Both the position numbers and the translations under genes were made by a program. A model generated the notes under the pieces. That model was not told the origin of the DNA and did no database searches. It worked only from the letters and a program-made list of their open reading frames with translations. DNA of 64,000 bases from JBCCGI01 sp039029355 (GTDB taxonomy: Bacteria; Planctomycetota; UBA1135; GCA-002686595): the NCBI GenBank assembly GCA_039029355.1, contig JBCCGI010000006.1:117794-181793 (forward strand), given 5' to 3'. This document shows positions 17,464 to 26,324 of this stretch, piece by piece (the first letter of the stretch is position 1; every line of letters begins with the position of its first letter).

Positions 17464-19938
17464 ATGCCTCTCCTAACAACCGCCCTCCTCACGATCGCCG
17501 CCTCTCCCCCGCAGGAGGCCCAACCCACGGCTGACGAGCTCGCCTTCTTCGAGGCCAAGATCCGGCCGGTGCTGGTCGAGCGCTGCTACGAGTGCCACTC
17601 GACCGAGTCCGGGAGGATCCGCGGCGGGCTCGCCGTCGACAGCCGCGAGGGACTCCTCGTCGGAGGCGACACCGGCCCGGCCATCGTGCCGGGCAGCACG
17701 GCGCGCAGCCTGTTGTGGGAGGCGATCACCTACGAGGGCTACGAGATGCCGCCGGAAGGCCCCCTCGCCGACGACGTCGTCGAGGACTTCCGGCGCTGGA
17801 TCGAGATGGGTGCGCCGGATCCGCGCGCGCCCGAGGTCGAGCTGGTGCGCAGCGAGGTGACGCCCGAGGACATCGAGGCGGGTCGCGACTTCTGGTCGTT
17901 CCGCCGCCCCGAGTCCGCGGCCCCGCCCGCGGTGAAGGACGAACGCTGGGCCCGCGGCGACATCGACCTCTTCGTGCTGGCGCGCCTCGAGGAGAACGGC
18001 ATGCGGCCCGCGGACGACGCGCCGCCCGAGGAGCTGCTGCGCCGGATCACGTTCGACCTGACCGGCCTTCCGCCCACCGAAGCCGAGCAGGAGAGCTTCC
18101 TCAAGAGCTGGCGCCGCGACGCGGATGCGGCGATCGCCGAGGTCGTCGAGGCCTTGCTCGCAAGCCCGCGCTTCGGCGAACGCTGGGGTCGGCACTGGCT
18201 CGACGTCGCGCGCTACGCCGAATCATCGGGCAAGGAGCTCAACGCGACGTACCCGCACGCCTGGCGCTATCGCGACTACGTGATCGACTCGTTCAACGCC
18301 GACAAGCCGTACGATCGCTTCCTGCGCGAGCAGATCGCCGGCGACCTGCTCCCCGCCGCCACCGACGAGGAGTGGGCCGAGGGCCTGGTCGCCACCGGCT
18401 TCCTCGCGCTCGGCACCAAGGGCCTGATCGAAGACGACGGGCGCCAGTTCCGCGCCGACCTGGTCGACGAGCAGATCGACGTTACGACGCGCGCCGTGCT
18501 CGGCATCTCGGTCGCGTGCGCGCGCTGCCACGACCACAAGTTCGAGCCCATCCCGCAAAGCGACTACTACGCGCTCGCCGGCATCTTCGGCAGCACCAGC
18601 ACCTACTTCGGGACGCTCGACACGCTCCAGAACCGCCAGGCGACGTCGCTGCTGCAGCTGCCCGTCGACGACCCGAACCCCTTCGACCGCAGCTACACGC
18701 GCTACGAGATCGAGGAGATGGAGGCCGAGCTGCAGCGCGCCAACGGTACGTTCCGCGACGCGCTCGGCTCGCGGCGCGAGATGCGCCGCGGCGACGGCGA
18801 CGGCATGACCATGTCGCCCGACGACTCGGGCGACGACCGGTTGAACGTCGCGCGCCTGAGCATCGAGACCGCGATCCTGCGCGGCAGGCTCGCGTCGGTG
18901 GACTCGACCGGCCGTCCGCTCTCCTTCTGCATGGGCGTGCAGGACGACGAAAGCCCCAACGACGCGCGGCTGCTCGTGCGCGGCGAGGTCGACCAGCCCG
19001 GTCAGGAGGTCCCGCGCGGCTTCGTGCAGGTGCTCGAGGACCCCGAGCACCCCACCGCGATTCCCGCCGACGCCAGCGGGCGGCTCGAGCTGGCCGACTG
19101 GCTCACGAGCGCCGACAACCCGCTTACGGCGCGCGTCTTCGTGAACCGAGTGTGGCTGCACCTCTTCGGCCAGGGCATCGTGCGCTCGCCCGAGGACTTC
19201 GGCTCGACCGGCATCGCGCCGACTCACCCCGAGCTCCTCGACCAGCTCGCGCTGCGCTTCGTCGACTCGGGCTGGTCGGTCAAGACGCTGGTCCGCGAGC
19301 TGATGCTGTCGCGCGTCTACCGGCTGGACACCAAGCACGACGAGCGCGACTTCCGGAAGGACCCGGAGAACGAGCTCTGCTGGCGCGCCAACCCGCGCCG
19401 GCTCGACGGCGAGGCGCTGCGCGACGCGATGCTGCAGGCGAGCGGCGAGCTCGACCTGGACCGGCCGCGCGCCTCGACGGTCGCGCGCGGCGGCCAGCTG
19501 ACGCTCGGCCGGCTGGCGCTGAACGCGCTCGACCTCGACGCGCCGGCGACCCATCGCTCGGTCTACCTGCCGATCGTGCGCGACTACGTGCCGCGCAGCC
19601 TGGACGTGTTCGACTTCGCCGAGCCGACGAGCGTCGTCGGGCAACGCGACGCGACAAGCACGGCCAACCAGGCGCTCTACCTGATGAACAGCGAGTTCGT
19701 GATCGACCAGGCCGACGCGATGGCGCGCCGCCTCATGGACGAGGCCCGCGGCCGGCGCGCGCGCGTAGAGCGCGCCTTCGTGCTCGCCTACGGCCGCCCG
19801 GCCGAGTCCGGCGAGATTCAGCGCGGGCTCACCTTCCTGCGCGAGTTCGAGCGCGAGGGCGACCCGTCCGAGCGACACGCCCTCAGCGCGCTGTGTCAGG
19901 CCCTCTTCGCGTCCGCCGAGTTCCGCTTCCTCGACTGA
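17464..19938 (+). CDS. Planctomycete cytochrome-type protein, PSCyt1-DUF1549-DUF1553
   Basis: 824 aa with a short signal peptide (TTALLTIAASP). A haem-binding-type motif C41-Y-E-C44-H45 lies in the N-terminal PSCyt1 (cytochrome C-like) domain, followed by DUF1549 (about 160-370; FGERWGRHWLDVARY and CARCHDHKFEPI) and DUF1553 (about 530-800; LADWLTSADNPLTARV and RVWLHLFGQGIV). This architecture is abundant in Planctomycetota and almost always precedes a DUF1501 gene, as here, 2 bp downstream. The function is not established; a role in breakdown of sulfated or complex polysaccharides has been suggested for such pairs. CARCH at about 356 is a second CxxCH. Confidence 0.93.
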   Translation: MPLLTTALLTIAASPPQEAQPTADELAFFEAKIRPVLVERCYECHSTESGRIRGGLAVDSREGLLVGGDTGPAIVPGSTARSLLWEAITYEGYEMPPEGPLADDVVEDFRRWIEMGAPDPRAPEVELVRSEVTPEDIEAGRDFWSFRRPESAAPPAVKDERWARGDIDLFVLARLEENGMRPADDAPPEELLRRITFDLTGLPPTEAEQESFLKSWRRDADAAIAEVVEALLASPRFGERWGRHWLDVARYAESSGKELNATYPHAWRYRDYVIDSFNADKPYDRFLREQIAGDLLPAATDEEWAEGLVATGFLALGTKGLIEDDGRQFRADLVDEQIDVTTRAVLGISVACARCHDHKFEPIPQSDYYALAGIFGSTSTYFGTLDTLQNRQATSLLQLPVDDPNPFDRSYTRYEIEEMEAELQRANGTFRDALGSRREMRRGDGDGMTMSPDDSGDDRLNVARLSIETAILRGRLASVDSTGRPLSFCMGVQDDESPNDARLLVRGEVDQPGQEVPRGFVQVLEDPEHPTAIPADASGRLELADWLTSADNPLTARVFVNRVWLHLFGQGIVRSPEDFGSTGIAPTHPELLDQLALRFVDSGWSVKTLVRELMLSRVYRLDTKHDERDFRKDPENELCWRANPRRLDGEALRDAMLQASGELDLDRPRASTVARGGQLTLGRLALNALDLDAPATHRSVYLPIVRDYVPRSLDVFDFAEPTSVVGQRDATSTANQALYLMNSEFVIDQADAMARRLMDEARGRRARVERAFVLAYGRPAESGEIQRGLTFLREFEREGDPSERHALSALCQALFASAEFRFLD

Positions 19939-19940
19939 TC

Positions 19941-21326
19941 ATGCAAGGCCAACCCTTCCTCTCTCGTCGATTGCTGCTCCGCGGCGCGAGCGCCGGCTTC
20001 GCGGGCCTCGCGCTATCCGGCCTCGGCGGGCTGTCGGCACGCTCGCGCGCGCAGGACGCCCTCGCGCCGAAGGCGCCGCACTTCGAGCCGCGCGCCAAGC
20101 GCGTGATCTTCCTGTGCATGCGCGGCGCGCCGTCGCACGTCGACACGTTTGACTACAAGCCCGAGCTGGTCCGCGACGACGGCAAGTCGGGCCGGTATGG
20201 CTCCGGGCGGCTCCTCGCGTCGCCGTGGGAGTTCCGCCAGCGCGGCGAGAGCGGCCTGTGGATCTCGGACCTGTTTCCCAACGTGGGCGAGCACGCGGAC
20301 GAGCTGTGCCTGCTGCGAGGCATGCACTGCGACCAGCCGAATCACCCCCAGGCGCTCACCCAGATGCACACCGGGACGTTCCAGTTCGTGCGGCCGTCGC
20401 TGGGCTCGTGGGTGCTCTACGGGCTGGGGACCGAGAACGAGAGCGTGCCGGGCTTCCTGTCGATCAACCCGCCGACCGGCAGCACGCAGAACTACGGCAG
20501 CGCGTTCCTGCCGGCGGTCTACCAGGGCACCAAGCTCAACCCAGGTCGGCAGCGGCGCTCGTTCCGGCGCCGGCGCCAGCCGGACGTAGTCCCCGACATC
20601 CGCAACCCGCGGCTAAGCGACGCGCAGCAGCGCGCTCAGCTCGACTTCGTGCAGCGGCTCAACGAGGACAAGCTCAAGCGCGACCGCAAGCACCCCGGCG
20701 TCGAGGGGGCGATCGACTCGCTCGAGCTCGCCTATCGCATGCAGTCGTCGATGCCGTCGCTCATGGACCTCTCGGGGGAGAGCGACGAGACGCTGGCGAT
20801 GTACGGCGTCGACGTCGACGAGACCGACACCTTCGGGCGCCAGTGTCTGCTCGCGCGCCGGCTCGTGGAGGCCGGCGTGCGCTTCGTCGAGATCACCCAC
20901 GGCAACTGGGACCACCACTTCCGCATGTCGACCGACCTGCCCGAGCGAGCGCGCGAGGTCGACCTGCCGATCGCGGGGCTGCTCACCGACCTGAAGCGGC
21001 GCGGCCTGCTGCGCGACACGCTCGTGGTGTGGGGCGGCGAGTTCGGACGCACGCCCCACGCGCCGGGCGGGAACGGGCGCGACCACAACCACCGCGGCTA
21101 CACGACGTGGATGGCCGGCGGCGGCGTGCACGGCGGCTTCAGCTACGGCGCGACCGACGAGCACGGCTACGAGGCGGTCGAGGGCAAGGTCCACATCCAC
21201 GACTGGCACGCGACCATCCTCCACCTGCTCGGCCTCGACCACGAGTCTCTCACCTATCCCTACGCCGGACGCGACTTCCGGCTGACCGACGTCCACGGGC
21301 GCGTCGTGCGCGACGTGCTCGCCTAA
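19941..21326 (+). CDS. DUF1501 protein with Tat-type signal
   Basis: 461 aa. The start ATG at 19941 lies 2 bp after the stop of the DUF1549/1553 gene; the frame is open far upstream, but that stretch is inside the neighbouring gene. The N-terminus has a twin-arginine-like signal (SRRLLLRGASAGFAGLALSG). Residues 55-460 are a DUF1501 domain of the alkaline-phosphatase/sulfatase-like fold: FLCMRGAPSHVDTFDYKPEL near the start, and WGGEFGRTP, RDHNHRGY and HDWHATILHLLGLD with likely metal-binding His/Asp later. Together with its upstream partner it forms the typical planctomycete pair. The substrate is unknown. Confidence 0.92.
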   Translation: MQGQPFLSRRLLLRGASAGFAGLALSGLGGLSARSRAQDALAPKAPHFEPRAKRVIFLCMRGAPSHVDTFDYKPELVRDDGKSGRYGSGRLLASPWEFRQRGESGLWISDLFPNVGEHADELCLLRGMHCDQPNHPQALTQMHTGTFQFVRPSLGSWVLYGLGTENESVPGFLSINPPTGSTQNYGSAFLPAVYQGTKLNPGRQRRSFRRRRQPDVVPDIRNPRLSDAQQRAQLDFVQRLNEDKLKRDRKHPGVEGAIDSLELAYRMQSSMPSLMDLSGESDETLAMYGVDVDETDTFGRQCLLARRLVEAGVRFVEITHGNWDHHFRMSTDLPERAREVDLPIAGLLTDLKRRGLLRDTLVVWGGEFGRTPHAPGGNGRDHNHRGYTTWMAGGGVHGGFSYGATDEHGYEAVEGKVHIHDWHATILHLLGLDHESLTYPYAGRDFRLTDVHGRVVRDVLA

Positions 21327-21346
21327 CGCAAGAAACGGAGAACGAC

Positions 21347-22147
21347 ATGATCCATCGCAAGCTGCTCCTCACGCTGTGCCTCCTCGGCTCGACGCAGGCC
21401 TTCGCACAGGAGCCGACGCCGGCGCCCGAGCGTCGCGCGGACGTTGCGCCGGAGCGACCGGAGCGACCGGAGCGACCGGAGCGACCTGAGCGACCTGAGC
21501 GACCCGAGCGACCCGAGCGACTCGAGCGCTCGGAGGCCGCGACTCGCCCCGCGCACCCCGCCGGCAGCGCCCTGCTCGACGTCCTCGACAAGGACGGTGA
21601 CGGTTCGCTCTCGGCAGCGGAGATCGATCAGGCGGTGAGCTCGCTGCGCGCGCTCGACAAGGATCGCGACGGGAAGGTGTCGGGCGCGGAGATGACGCGC
21701 TCGGCCCCGCGGGACCGGTCGGGCCGAGCTGAGCGCTCCGACCGCTCCGACCGCTCCGACCGCTCCGACCGCTCCGACCGGCTCGACGGCGAGGCGCGCC
21801 CGCGGCGCGGCGAGCGCGGCGCTGGATCGGACCGGGGGGGCTGGATGGAACGCGGCGACCTCGGCAAGCCCCGCATCGGCGACGTGGACGGCGACGGCCA
21901 GGTGACCGCCAACGACGTGCCCGCGGACCTGCGCGATCGCTTCGGCGAGTTCGACACCGACGGCGACGGCGTGCTCGACTCCGACGAGAAGGCCGAAGGC
22001 GTGAAGCGCCTGCGGGCTCGCATCGACGAGCTCCGCGAGCGCGGTCGCGGCTCGCGCGAACGGCGCGGCGGCAAGGGACGGCGCGAGGACGAGAACACCG
22101 AGCCGGTCACGCCCAGGCGCCCGCCGGCCAAGCCGCGCGACATCTAG
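21347..22147 (+). CDS. Secreted EF-hand protein with Pro/Arg/Glu and Ser/Asp/Arg tandem repeats
   Basis: 266 aa with a signal peptide (residues 1-20, LLLTLCLLGSTQAFA). Four EF-hand-type calcium loops are visible: DKDGDGSLSAAEI, DKDRDGKVSGAEM, DVDGDGQVTANDV and DTDGDGVLDSDE. Between signal and first pair is a run of eight ERP-type triplets (36-59); between the second and third loops is a run of SDR triplets (130-144). Both are encoded by near-identical 9-bp tandem repeats. GAAACGGAG 5-10 bp before the ATG may serve as ribosome-binding site. It follows the DUF1501 gene by 20 bp and is probably co-transcribed. EF-hand proteins often accompany such planctomycete pairs; the role is unknown. Confidence 0.85.
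   Translation: MIHRKLLLTLCLLGSTQAFAQEPTPAPERRADVAPERPERPERPERPERPERPERPERLERSEAATRPAHPAGSALLDVLDKDGDGSLSAAEIDQAVSSLRALDKDRDGKVSGAEMTRSAPRDRSGRAERSDRSDRSDRSDRSDRLDGEARPRRGERGAGSDRGGWMERGDLGKPRIGDVDGDGQVTANDVPADLRDRFGEFDTDGDGVLDSDEKAEGVKRLRARIDELRERGRGSRERRGGKGRREDENTEPVTPRRPPAKPRDI
21452..21523 (+). repeat. Tandem repeat, 8 copies of a 9-mer (GAGCGACCG type)
   Basis: Eight head-to-tail copies of GAGCGACCN/GAGCGACTC, in frame, encoding Glu-Arg-Pro units in the EF-hand protein. The first three copies are identical; later copies differ in the last base or two. The unit length is a multiple of three, so slippage would change length without shifting frame. Confidence 0.9.
21734..21778 (+). repeat. 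Tandem repeat, 5 identical copies of a 9-mer (CGCTCCGAC)
   Basis: Five perfect copies encode Arg-Ser-Asp units in the EF-hand protein. Perfect identity suggests recent expansion or ongoing slippage. Confidence 0.9.
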
Positions 22148-22168
22148 CGACCTGCGCGGGTTCCGCGC

Positions 22169-23074
22169 TCAGCTCGCCGCGTAGATCGCGCGCAGCGAGT
22201 CGGCGAGGGCGCGGAACTCCTCGCCTCGCACCGAGGCGGAGCGCCAGGCGAGCCCGATCGTGCGCGACGGACCGTCTGACTCCAGCTCGCGCACGACCAC
22301 TCCCTCGCCCGCGCGCGACTCCAGGGCCACCGCGATCTCCGGCAGCATGGTCAGGCCTAGCCCTCCCGCCACCATCTGCACCAGGGTGCCCAGGCTGCTC
22401 GCGCGGTAGGCGTCGAGCTCGTAGCTGCCGGCCGCCTCACACGCGGGCAGGGATTGATCGCGGAGGCAGTGCCCCTCTTCGAGCAGCAACATGGGCTCGC
22501 CGTCGAGCTGCCCGAGGCGCACCAGCTCTTCGCCGGTCAGGGGATGCCCCGGCGGCAACGCAACCAGGAAGGGGTCCGAGAAGAGCGCTTCGGTCTGGAG
22601 CCCGCGGAGGTCGGCCTCGAGCGCCAGCAGCAGCACGTCGAGCTCCCCTTCCAGCGCGCGCTGCACCAGGTCCTGGGTTTGCGCCTCGTGCAGGAAGAGC
22701 CGCAGCTCGGGATGCCGCTCGCGCAACGGCCCCAGGAGGCGCGGCAGCAGGTAGGGTGCGACCGTCGGGATCACGCCGAGGCTCAGCTCGCCTGAGAGCG
22801 GAGGGCGCTCGGTCTGCGCCTCCTCGATGAAGACGTCGACGCGCGAGAGGATCTCCTGCGCTTGGGTGGCCAGCCGCTCGCCGGCCGCGGTGGGTCGCAC
22901 GCTGCGCTTGTCGCGCTCGAAGAGCTGCACCCCCAACCGCCGCTCGAGCTGCTGGAGCTGCGTGCTGAGCGCGGGCTGGGTGACGAAGCACGCCTCGGCC
23001 GCGGCGCGGAAGTTAAGCGTCTCGCGGATCGCGAGGAAGTACTCGAGCTGGCGAAGCGTGGGACGCTCGGGCAT
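22169..23074 (-). CDS. oxyR: OxyR-type LysR transcriptional regulator
   Basis: 301 aa. The N-terminal winged helix (1-65) reads LRQLEYFLAIRETLNFRAAAE ... TQPALSTQLQQLE. The effector domain (90-300) contains GHCLRDQ with Cys203 and a second cysteine nine residues later, Cys212, the same spacing as the C199/C208 peroxide-sensing pair of E. coli OxyR. This makes it a likely peroxide sensor rather than a generic LysR protein. It stands alone, convergent with the EF-hand gene; no catalase or peroxiredoxin gene lies next to it. The long plus-strand frames across it are codon-bias shadows. Confidence 0.85.
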   Translation of the reverse strand: MPERPTLRQLEYFLAIRETLNFRAAAEACFVTQPALSTQLQQLERRLGVQLFERDKRSVRPTAAGERLATQAQEILSRVDVFIEEAQTERPPLSGELSLGVIPTVAPYLLPRLLGPLRERHPELRLFLHEAQTQDLVQRALEGELDVLLLALEADLRGLQTEALFSDPFLVALPPGHPLTGEELVRLGQLDGEPMLLLEEGHCLRDQSLPACEAAGSYELDAYRASSLGTLVQMVAGGLGLTMLPEIAVALESRAGEGVVVRELESDGPSRTIGLAWRSASVRGEEFRALADSLRAIYAAS

Positions 23075-23192
23075 GGGTGGGCTCCGTTCGGTGGTGCCGG
23101 CGGATGGTGCCGCCGACGCGCCCTTTATGCCGTCCGCCTTGCCGTCGCGCTAGCGCGGTCTCCCAGGCCGTGTGCCGGCCGGGAAAAGAACC

Positions 23193-23230
23193 GGGGCGCG
23201 CCCCCGCCAAGCGGCGGAACGGCGCGCCCC
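23193..23230 (-). terminator. Terminator of the secreted 598-aa protein gene
   Basis: Read on the minus strand, inverted repeat GGGGCGCGCC (23230-23221) and GGCGCGCCCC (23202-23193) lies 21 bp after the stop at 23252 and is followed by TTCTTTTC. Good stem and U-rich tail. Confidence 0.8.
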
Positions 23231-23251
23231 GTGCAAGTGTCGGAGACGGCT

Positions 23252-25048
23252 CTAGAGCGTCTTCGTCGTCGTCGTGCCGAAGACCGTGAGGCCGAGGTCG
23301 GTCACGGTGGCCTGGGCGGCGATGACGTTCGGAGACCCCAGCAGGCTGAGGTAGTTGAAGTTCACGTTGCCGGAACCGTCGACCGAGACCGGGTTCGAGA
23401 TGACCGTGGTCGCCGCGAGGTCCAGCGGGGTGTGCAGCAGCGGCAGCCCGTTCAGGAAGTAGGCCGTCTCAACCGGGTTCACCGAACCGATCGGCGCGAA
23501 GAAGAAGAAGGCCAGTCCGTTCGGGTAGGCGTCCTTGATCGTGACCGTCACCTGACCCGACCCGCTGATCGTGCCCGGCCCGGTGAAGTTGAGCTCGGGG
23601 CGCAGCGGCGCGAGGGTCAGCTTCTCGTTGAGCCCGCCGTTCTTGCGCGTGTACGCGAGCGCGCCGTTCCCCTCCGGCTGGAAGGGGTAGAAGACGCCGG
23701 TGCCGGACTTCTGGTACGTGTAGTCCAGGTTGCCCAGCGTGTTGCCGTTGTCCCCCTTGACGAGCTCGGTCACCAGGCCATCGGTGCTGAACTGCACGAG
23801 GCGGTTCTTGCCGTTCGAGGCGTTGTTCTCGGCTAGGAAGAAGACGTTCTGGCCTTCCTCGTGGACCATGTCCGTGGCGCCGTCGAGGCCGGAGAGCGTC
23901 GTCTGCGCGTCGTTGTCCGTGAAGGACGCTTCGATCGACTCGGGCTTCGAGAGGTCGGTGGCGATCGCCTCGCTCGAGCCGTCCTGGAAGAAGACCATGC
24001 GGTCGATCTTGAAGCCGTTCGAGCGGCCCGAGATCTCAACGGTGTGCTGGCCCTTGGTCAGATCCCAGTTGGCCTGGTACTGGCCGCTGGGGAGGTCGAC
24101 GATGCTGTGCCAGTTCCACACGCCGACGGTCGAGCTGCCCTGGTTCGAGAAGATCTTGAGCCACTGGCCGCCGTCCACGCGCACCCAGGCGTCGTTGTCC
24201 TGATCGGGCTGCAGGTCCTCGTGGCGGTTGTGGTAGCGGAAGCGGTAGTTGCCCGCCTTCTCGATCTCGAAGTCGTAGCTCATGATCCCGCTGCCCGGCG
24301 ACCCGAACAGGTCGGGGCCGTCCCAGCGGTAGTACGAGGTGCCCGTGAAGCCGGGGAACGCGGTGGACTCGGTCCAGTCGCCGTTCGGCGGCGAGCTCTC
24401 GATCTCGATGACGACCAGGTTGTCGTTCGGCTGGAAGACCGGGGTCGGCGGGCTCTGGATCAGGCTCTTGGCGAAGCGCAGGACCGAGGTCGAGCCGGGC
24501 GCGGCGCCGGGGTCGACCGAGGCGTAGAAGAGGCTCTTGCCCTCACCGAAGGCGAGCGGACCCGGGTCACCGTCGACCGCGGCCAGCGCCGACTTCGAGC
24601 CGTTGTTGGTGTCGAGGCGGAACAGCGTCGTGTCGCAGTTGCCGCAGTCGATCGAGTTGATGATGACCGTGTCGTCGTCCTCGAAGGCGAGGTCGCGGTT
24701 GCCGGGCACGTTGCCGAGCGCGGTCTGGCCGAGGCCGCCGAGGTCGACCTTGATCAGCTCGCCGGTGTCCGACTGGCCGACGACGACGAAGGTCTCGTCG
24801 GGATCGATCTCCATCGCGCCCGTCGTGCCCGGGGCGGAGAAGGAGCCGATGCTCGCGACGAACGCACCCGTCGGCAGCCAGCGCTGCACCAGGAAGCCGT
24901 CGGAGGTCACGAGCGAACCGTCGGCCAGGTTGCGGACCGTCGCGTTCGCGGGATAGGGCGCGGGCGTGGCCTCGAAGCCGGGGGTGAGCTCGTCGACCGG
25001 GGCAGGTGCGGACAGAGCGGTCAAGCTGAAGGCGAGGAGAAGGCTCAT
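23252..25048 (-). CDS. Large secreted protein of unknown function, beta-rich
   Basis: 598 aa from the ATG at 25048, chosen because it begins a signal peptide (MSLLLAFSLTALSAPAP); the frame remains open 22 codons further upstream. The first part has propeller-like repeats (ADGSLVTSDGFLVQRWLP). A central segment (about 270-390; GNYRFRYHNRHEDL, WVRVDGGQWLKI, HTVEISGRSNGFKIDRMVF) resembles a carbohydrate-binding/jelly-roll module. The C-terminus (SVDGSGNVNFNYLS followed by QATVTDLGL) resembles the C-terminal module of the BNR protein at 27318. It is followed by a terminator. I do not recognise an enzyme domain. Confidence 0.72.
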   Translation of the reverse strand: MSLLLAFSLTALSAPAPVDELTPGFEATPAPYPANATVRNLADGSLVTSDGFLVQRWLPTGAFVASIGSFSAPGTTGAMEIDPDETFVVVGQSDTGELIKVDLGGLGQTALGNVPGNRDLAFEDDDTVIINSIDCGNCDTTLFRLDTNNGSKSALAAVDGDPGPLAFGEGKSLFYASVDPGAAPGSTSVLRFAKSLIQSPPTPVFQPNDNLVVIEIESSPPNGDWTESTAFPGFTGTSYYRWDGPDLFGSPGSGIMSYDFEIEKAGNYRFRYHNRHEDLQPDQDNDAWVRVDGGQWLKIFSNQGSSTVGVWNWHSIVDLPSGQYQANWDLTKGQHTVEISGRSNGFKIDRMVFFQDGSSEAIATDLSKPESIEASFTDNDAQTTLSGLDGATDMVHEEGQNVFFLAENNASNGKNRLVQFSTDGLVTELVKGDNGNTLGNLDYTYQKSGTGVFYPFQPEGNGALAYTRKNGGLNEKLTLAPLRPELNFTGPGTISGSGQVTVTIKDAYPNGLAFFFFAPIGSVNPVETAYFLNGLPLLHTPLDLAATTVISNPVSVDGSGNVNFNYLSLLGSPNVIAAQATVTDLGLTVFGTTTTKTL

Positions 25049-25347
25049 GTTGATTGCTGAGATTCGGGGAGTCCGACGGAACGGGCGGGGGACCGGATCG
25101 CGATTTAGGCGCAAAAGGGTAGAGCGAGTTCGCGTCCTAGTCGAGTTTCGATGCGGGTACTACCGATGAAACTCCCTTCATGTAAGCGCCGCGCTTTGAG
25201 AGATGGATGTGTAGAAGTCTCGGCGCTGGGAGGGTGGACACAAGAAGGCCGCTAGGAGGGCCCTAGGAGGTCGTTCGAGCCCTTTGCGGGCCTCGAAGCT
25301 CGCGGCGGCCCGGAGCCGCGGCAGGGCGGCCTACGGACCTTCACCTG
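25049..25347. other. Intergenic region between two divergent genes
   Basis: 299 bp separating the secreted protein gene (minus) from the membrane protein gene (plus). It has a less GC-biased stretch (25140-25220) compatible with promoters in both directions. I could not fix a -35/-10 pair, and no RNA-like fold or coding frame stood out. Confidence 0.4.
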
Positions 25348-26289
25348 ATGGTGTTTTCACGCCACGCGAGCAACGCTGACGCGGTTGTAATGCCGCCCGT
25401 GTCGAGCGCCCAATCCCCTCTGCCGCGACTGCTGCTAGCCGTGCACGCGCTAGTCGCCTCGGCGGCCGTCGTCGTCGTGGCGCTGACCGGCTTCGCTCAG
25501 GAGCATCGCAGCCTGCTCGCGCACGCAACGCAGGAGAGCGGCCCGTTCGAACTCGGCGGCGCGCTCGCCCTGACCCTGCTCTCGGCGTACTCGGTGCGGG
25601 TGCTGCTGCGCGAGCGCGCCGAGCGTGCGCTGCGTCCATCCGTTCGGCTGGCGGTCGCGGCGATGGCCGTGCTCGGACTGCTAGCGGCGCTCGAGGAGCT
25701 CAGCTTCGGACAGCACATCCTCGGCTTCGAGTCCGGCGACTTCTTCCTGGAGCACAACCGGCAGCAGGAGATGAACCTGCACAACCTGCTCCCGCCGCTG
25801 CTCTTCAACGGGTTGATCGACACCGGCCCCTACATCGCCTTCGTCTACCTGCCGCTGTTCCTGCTGCTTCGCCCGCCGCGCGGCCGAATCGAGGCCTGGG
25901 TACGCGCCGGATTCCCACCGTTCACCGGGTCGGTGCACAACGTGCTGATCTTCTGCTTCGGCTTCTCGCTGCAGGCGTACTTCGAGCCGCTGGCCATCAC
26001 GGACACGATCGCGCTCGGCACGAGCTACGCCCTGCTCGCCGCCGTCTTCTGGCGCGCCCCCAAGCTCCGGACGCGCGCGCACTTGCTCCACTTCGCGCTC
26101 GTGCTCGCCGCCACCGCCTTCTTCGTGAGCCAGCATCGGCTCTTCGAGTTCGCGAACATGCAGTACGAGATCCGCGAGTGCGTCTTCACGTACGCGCTGC
26201 TCCACTTCTACGTCCTGTGGATCGAGCAGCGCCGCGCACCGGGAACTTCCGCGGCGGCGGGAAGCGGTGAAGTCGCGTATCCTGCTTGA
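25348..26289 (+). CDS. Polytopic membrane protein of unknown function
   Basis: 313 aa with about seven hydrophobic segments; the first strong one is LLLAVHALVASAAVVVVALTG (about 32-52). Conserved-looking polar motifs between spans are EELSFGQHILGFESGDFF (near 112-130) and NRQQEMNLHNLLPP, whose charged and His residues suggest an active site at the membrane surface, but I do not recognise the family. The start is uncertain: ATG 25348 or ATG 25390, neither with a good ribosome-binding site. It ends 35 bp before the selenoprotein gene, whose -10 box lies within its last codons. Confidence 0.7.
   Translation: MVFSRHASNADAVVMPPVSSAQSPLPRLLLAVHALVASAAVVVVALTGFAQEHRSLLAHATQESGPFELGGALALTLLSAYSVRVLLRERAERALRPSVRLAVAAMAVLGLLAALEELSFGQHILGFESGDFFLEHNRQQEMNLHNLLPPLLFNGLIDTGPYIAFVYLPLFLLLRPPRGRIEAWVRAGFPPFTGSVHNVLIFCFGFSLQAYFEPLAITDTIALGTSYALLAAVFWRAPKLRTRAHLLHFALVLAATAFFVSQHRLFEFANMQYEIRECVFTYALLHFYVLWIEQRRAPGTSAAAGSGEVAYPA
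26278..26283 (+). promoter_or_regulatory. Predicted -10 box (TATCCT) of the thioredoxin-like selenoprotein gene
   Basis: TATCCT inside the 3' end of the membrane protein gene, 41 bp before the ATG at 26325. An AAGGAG ribosome-binding site follows at 26311-26316, so this transcript would have a normal leader. Confidence 0.3.
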
Positions 26290-26324
26290 CCGACCGTTCA
26301 ACCCCAGACCAAGGAGCGTCTCGG

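Noticed and set aside
17464..19938. Minus-strand genes opposite the DUF1549/1553 gene
   Set aside because: Long antisense frames exist but lack motifs; the plus strand has CYECH, DUF1549 and DUF1553 signatures.
21452..21778. CRISPR array
   Set aside because: Units are 9 bp, contiguous, without spacers, and lie in frame within a coding sequence.
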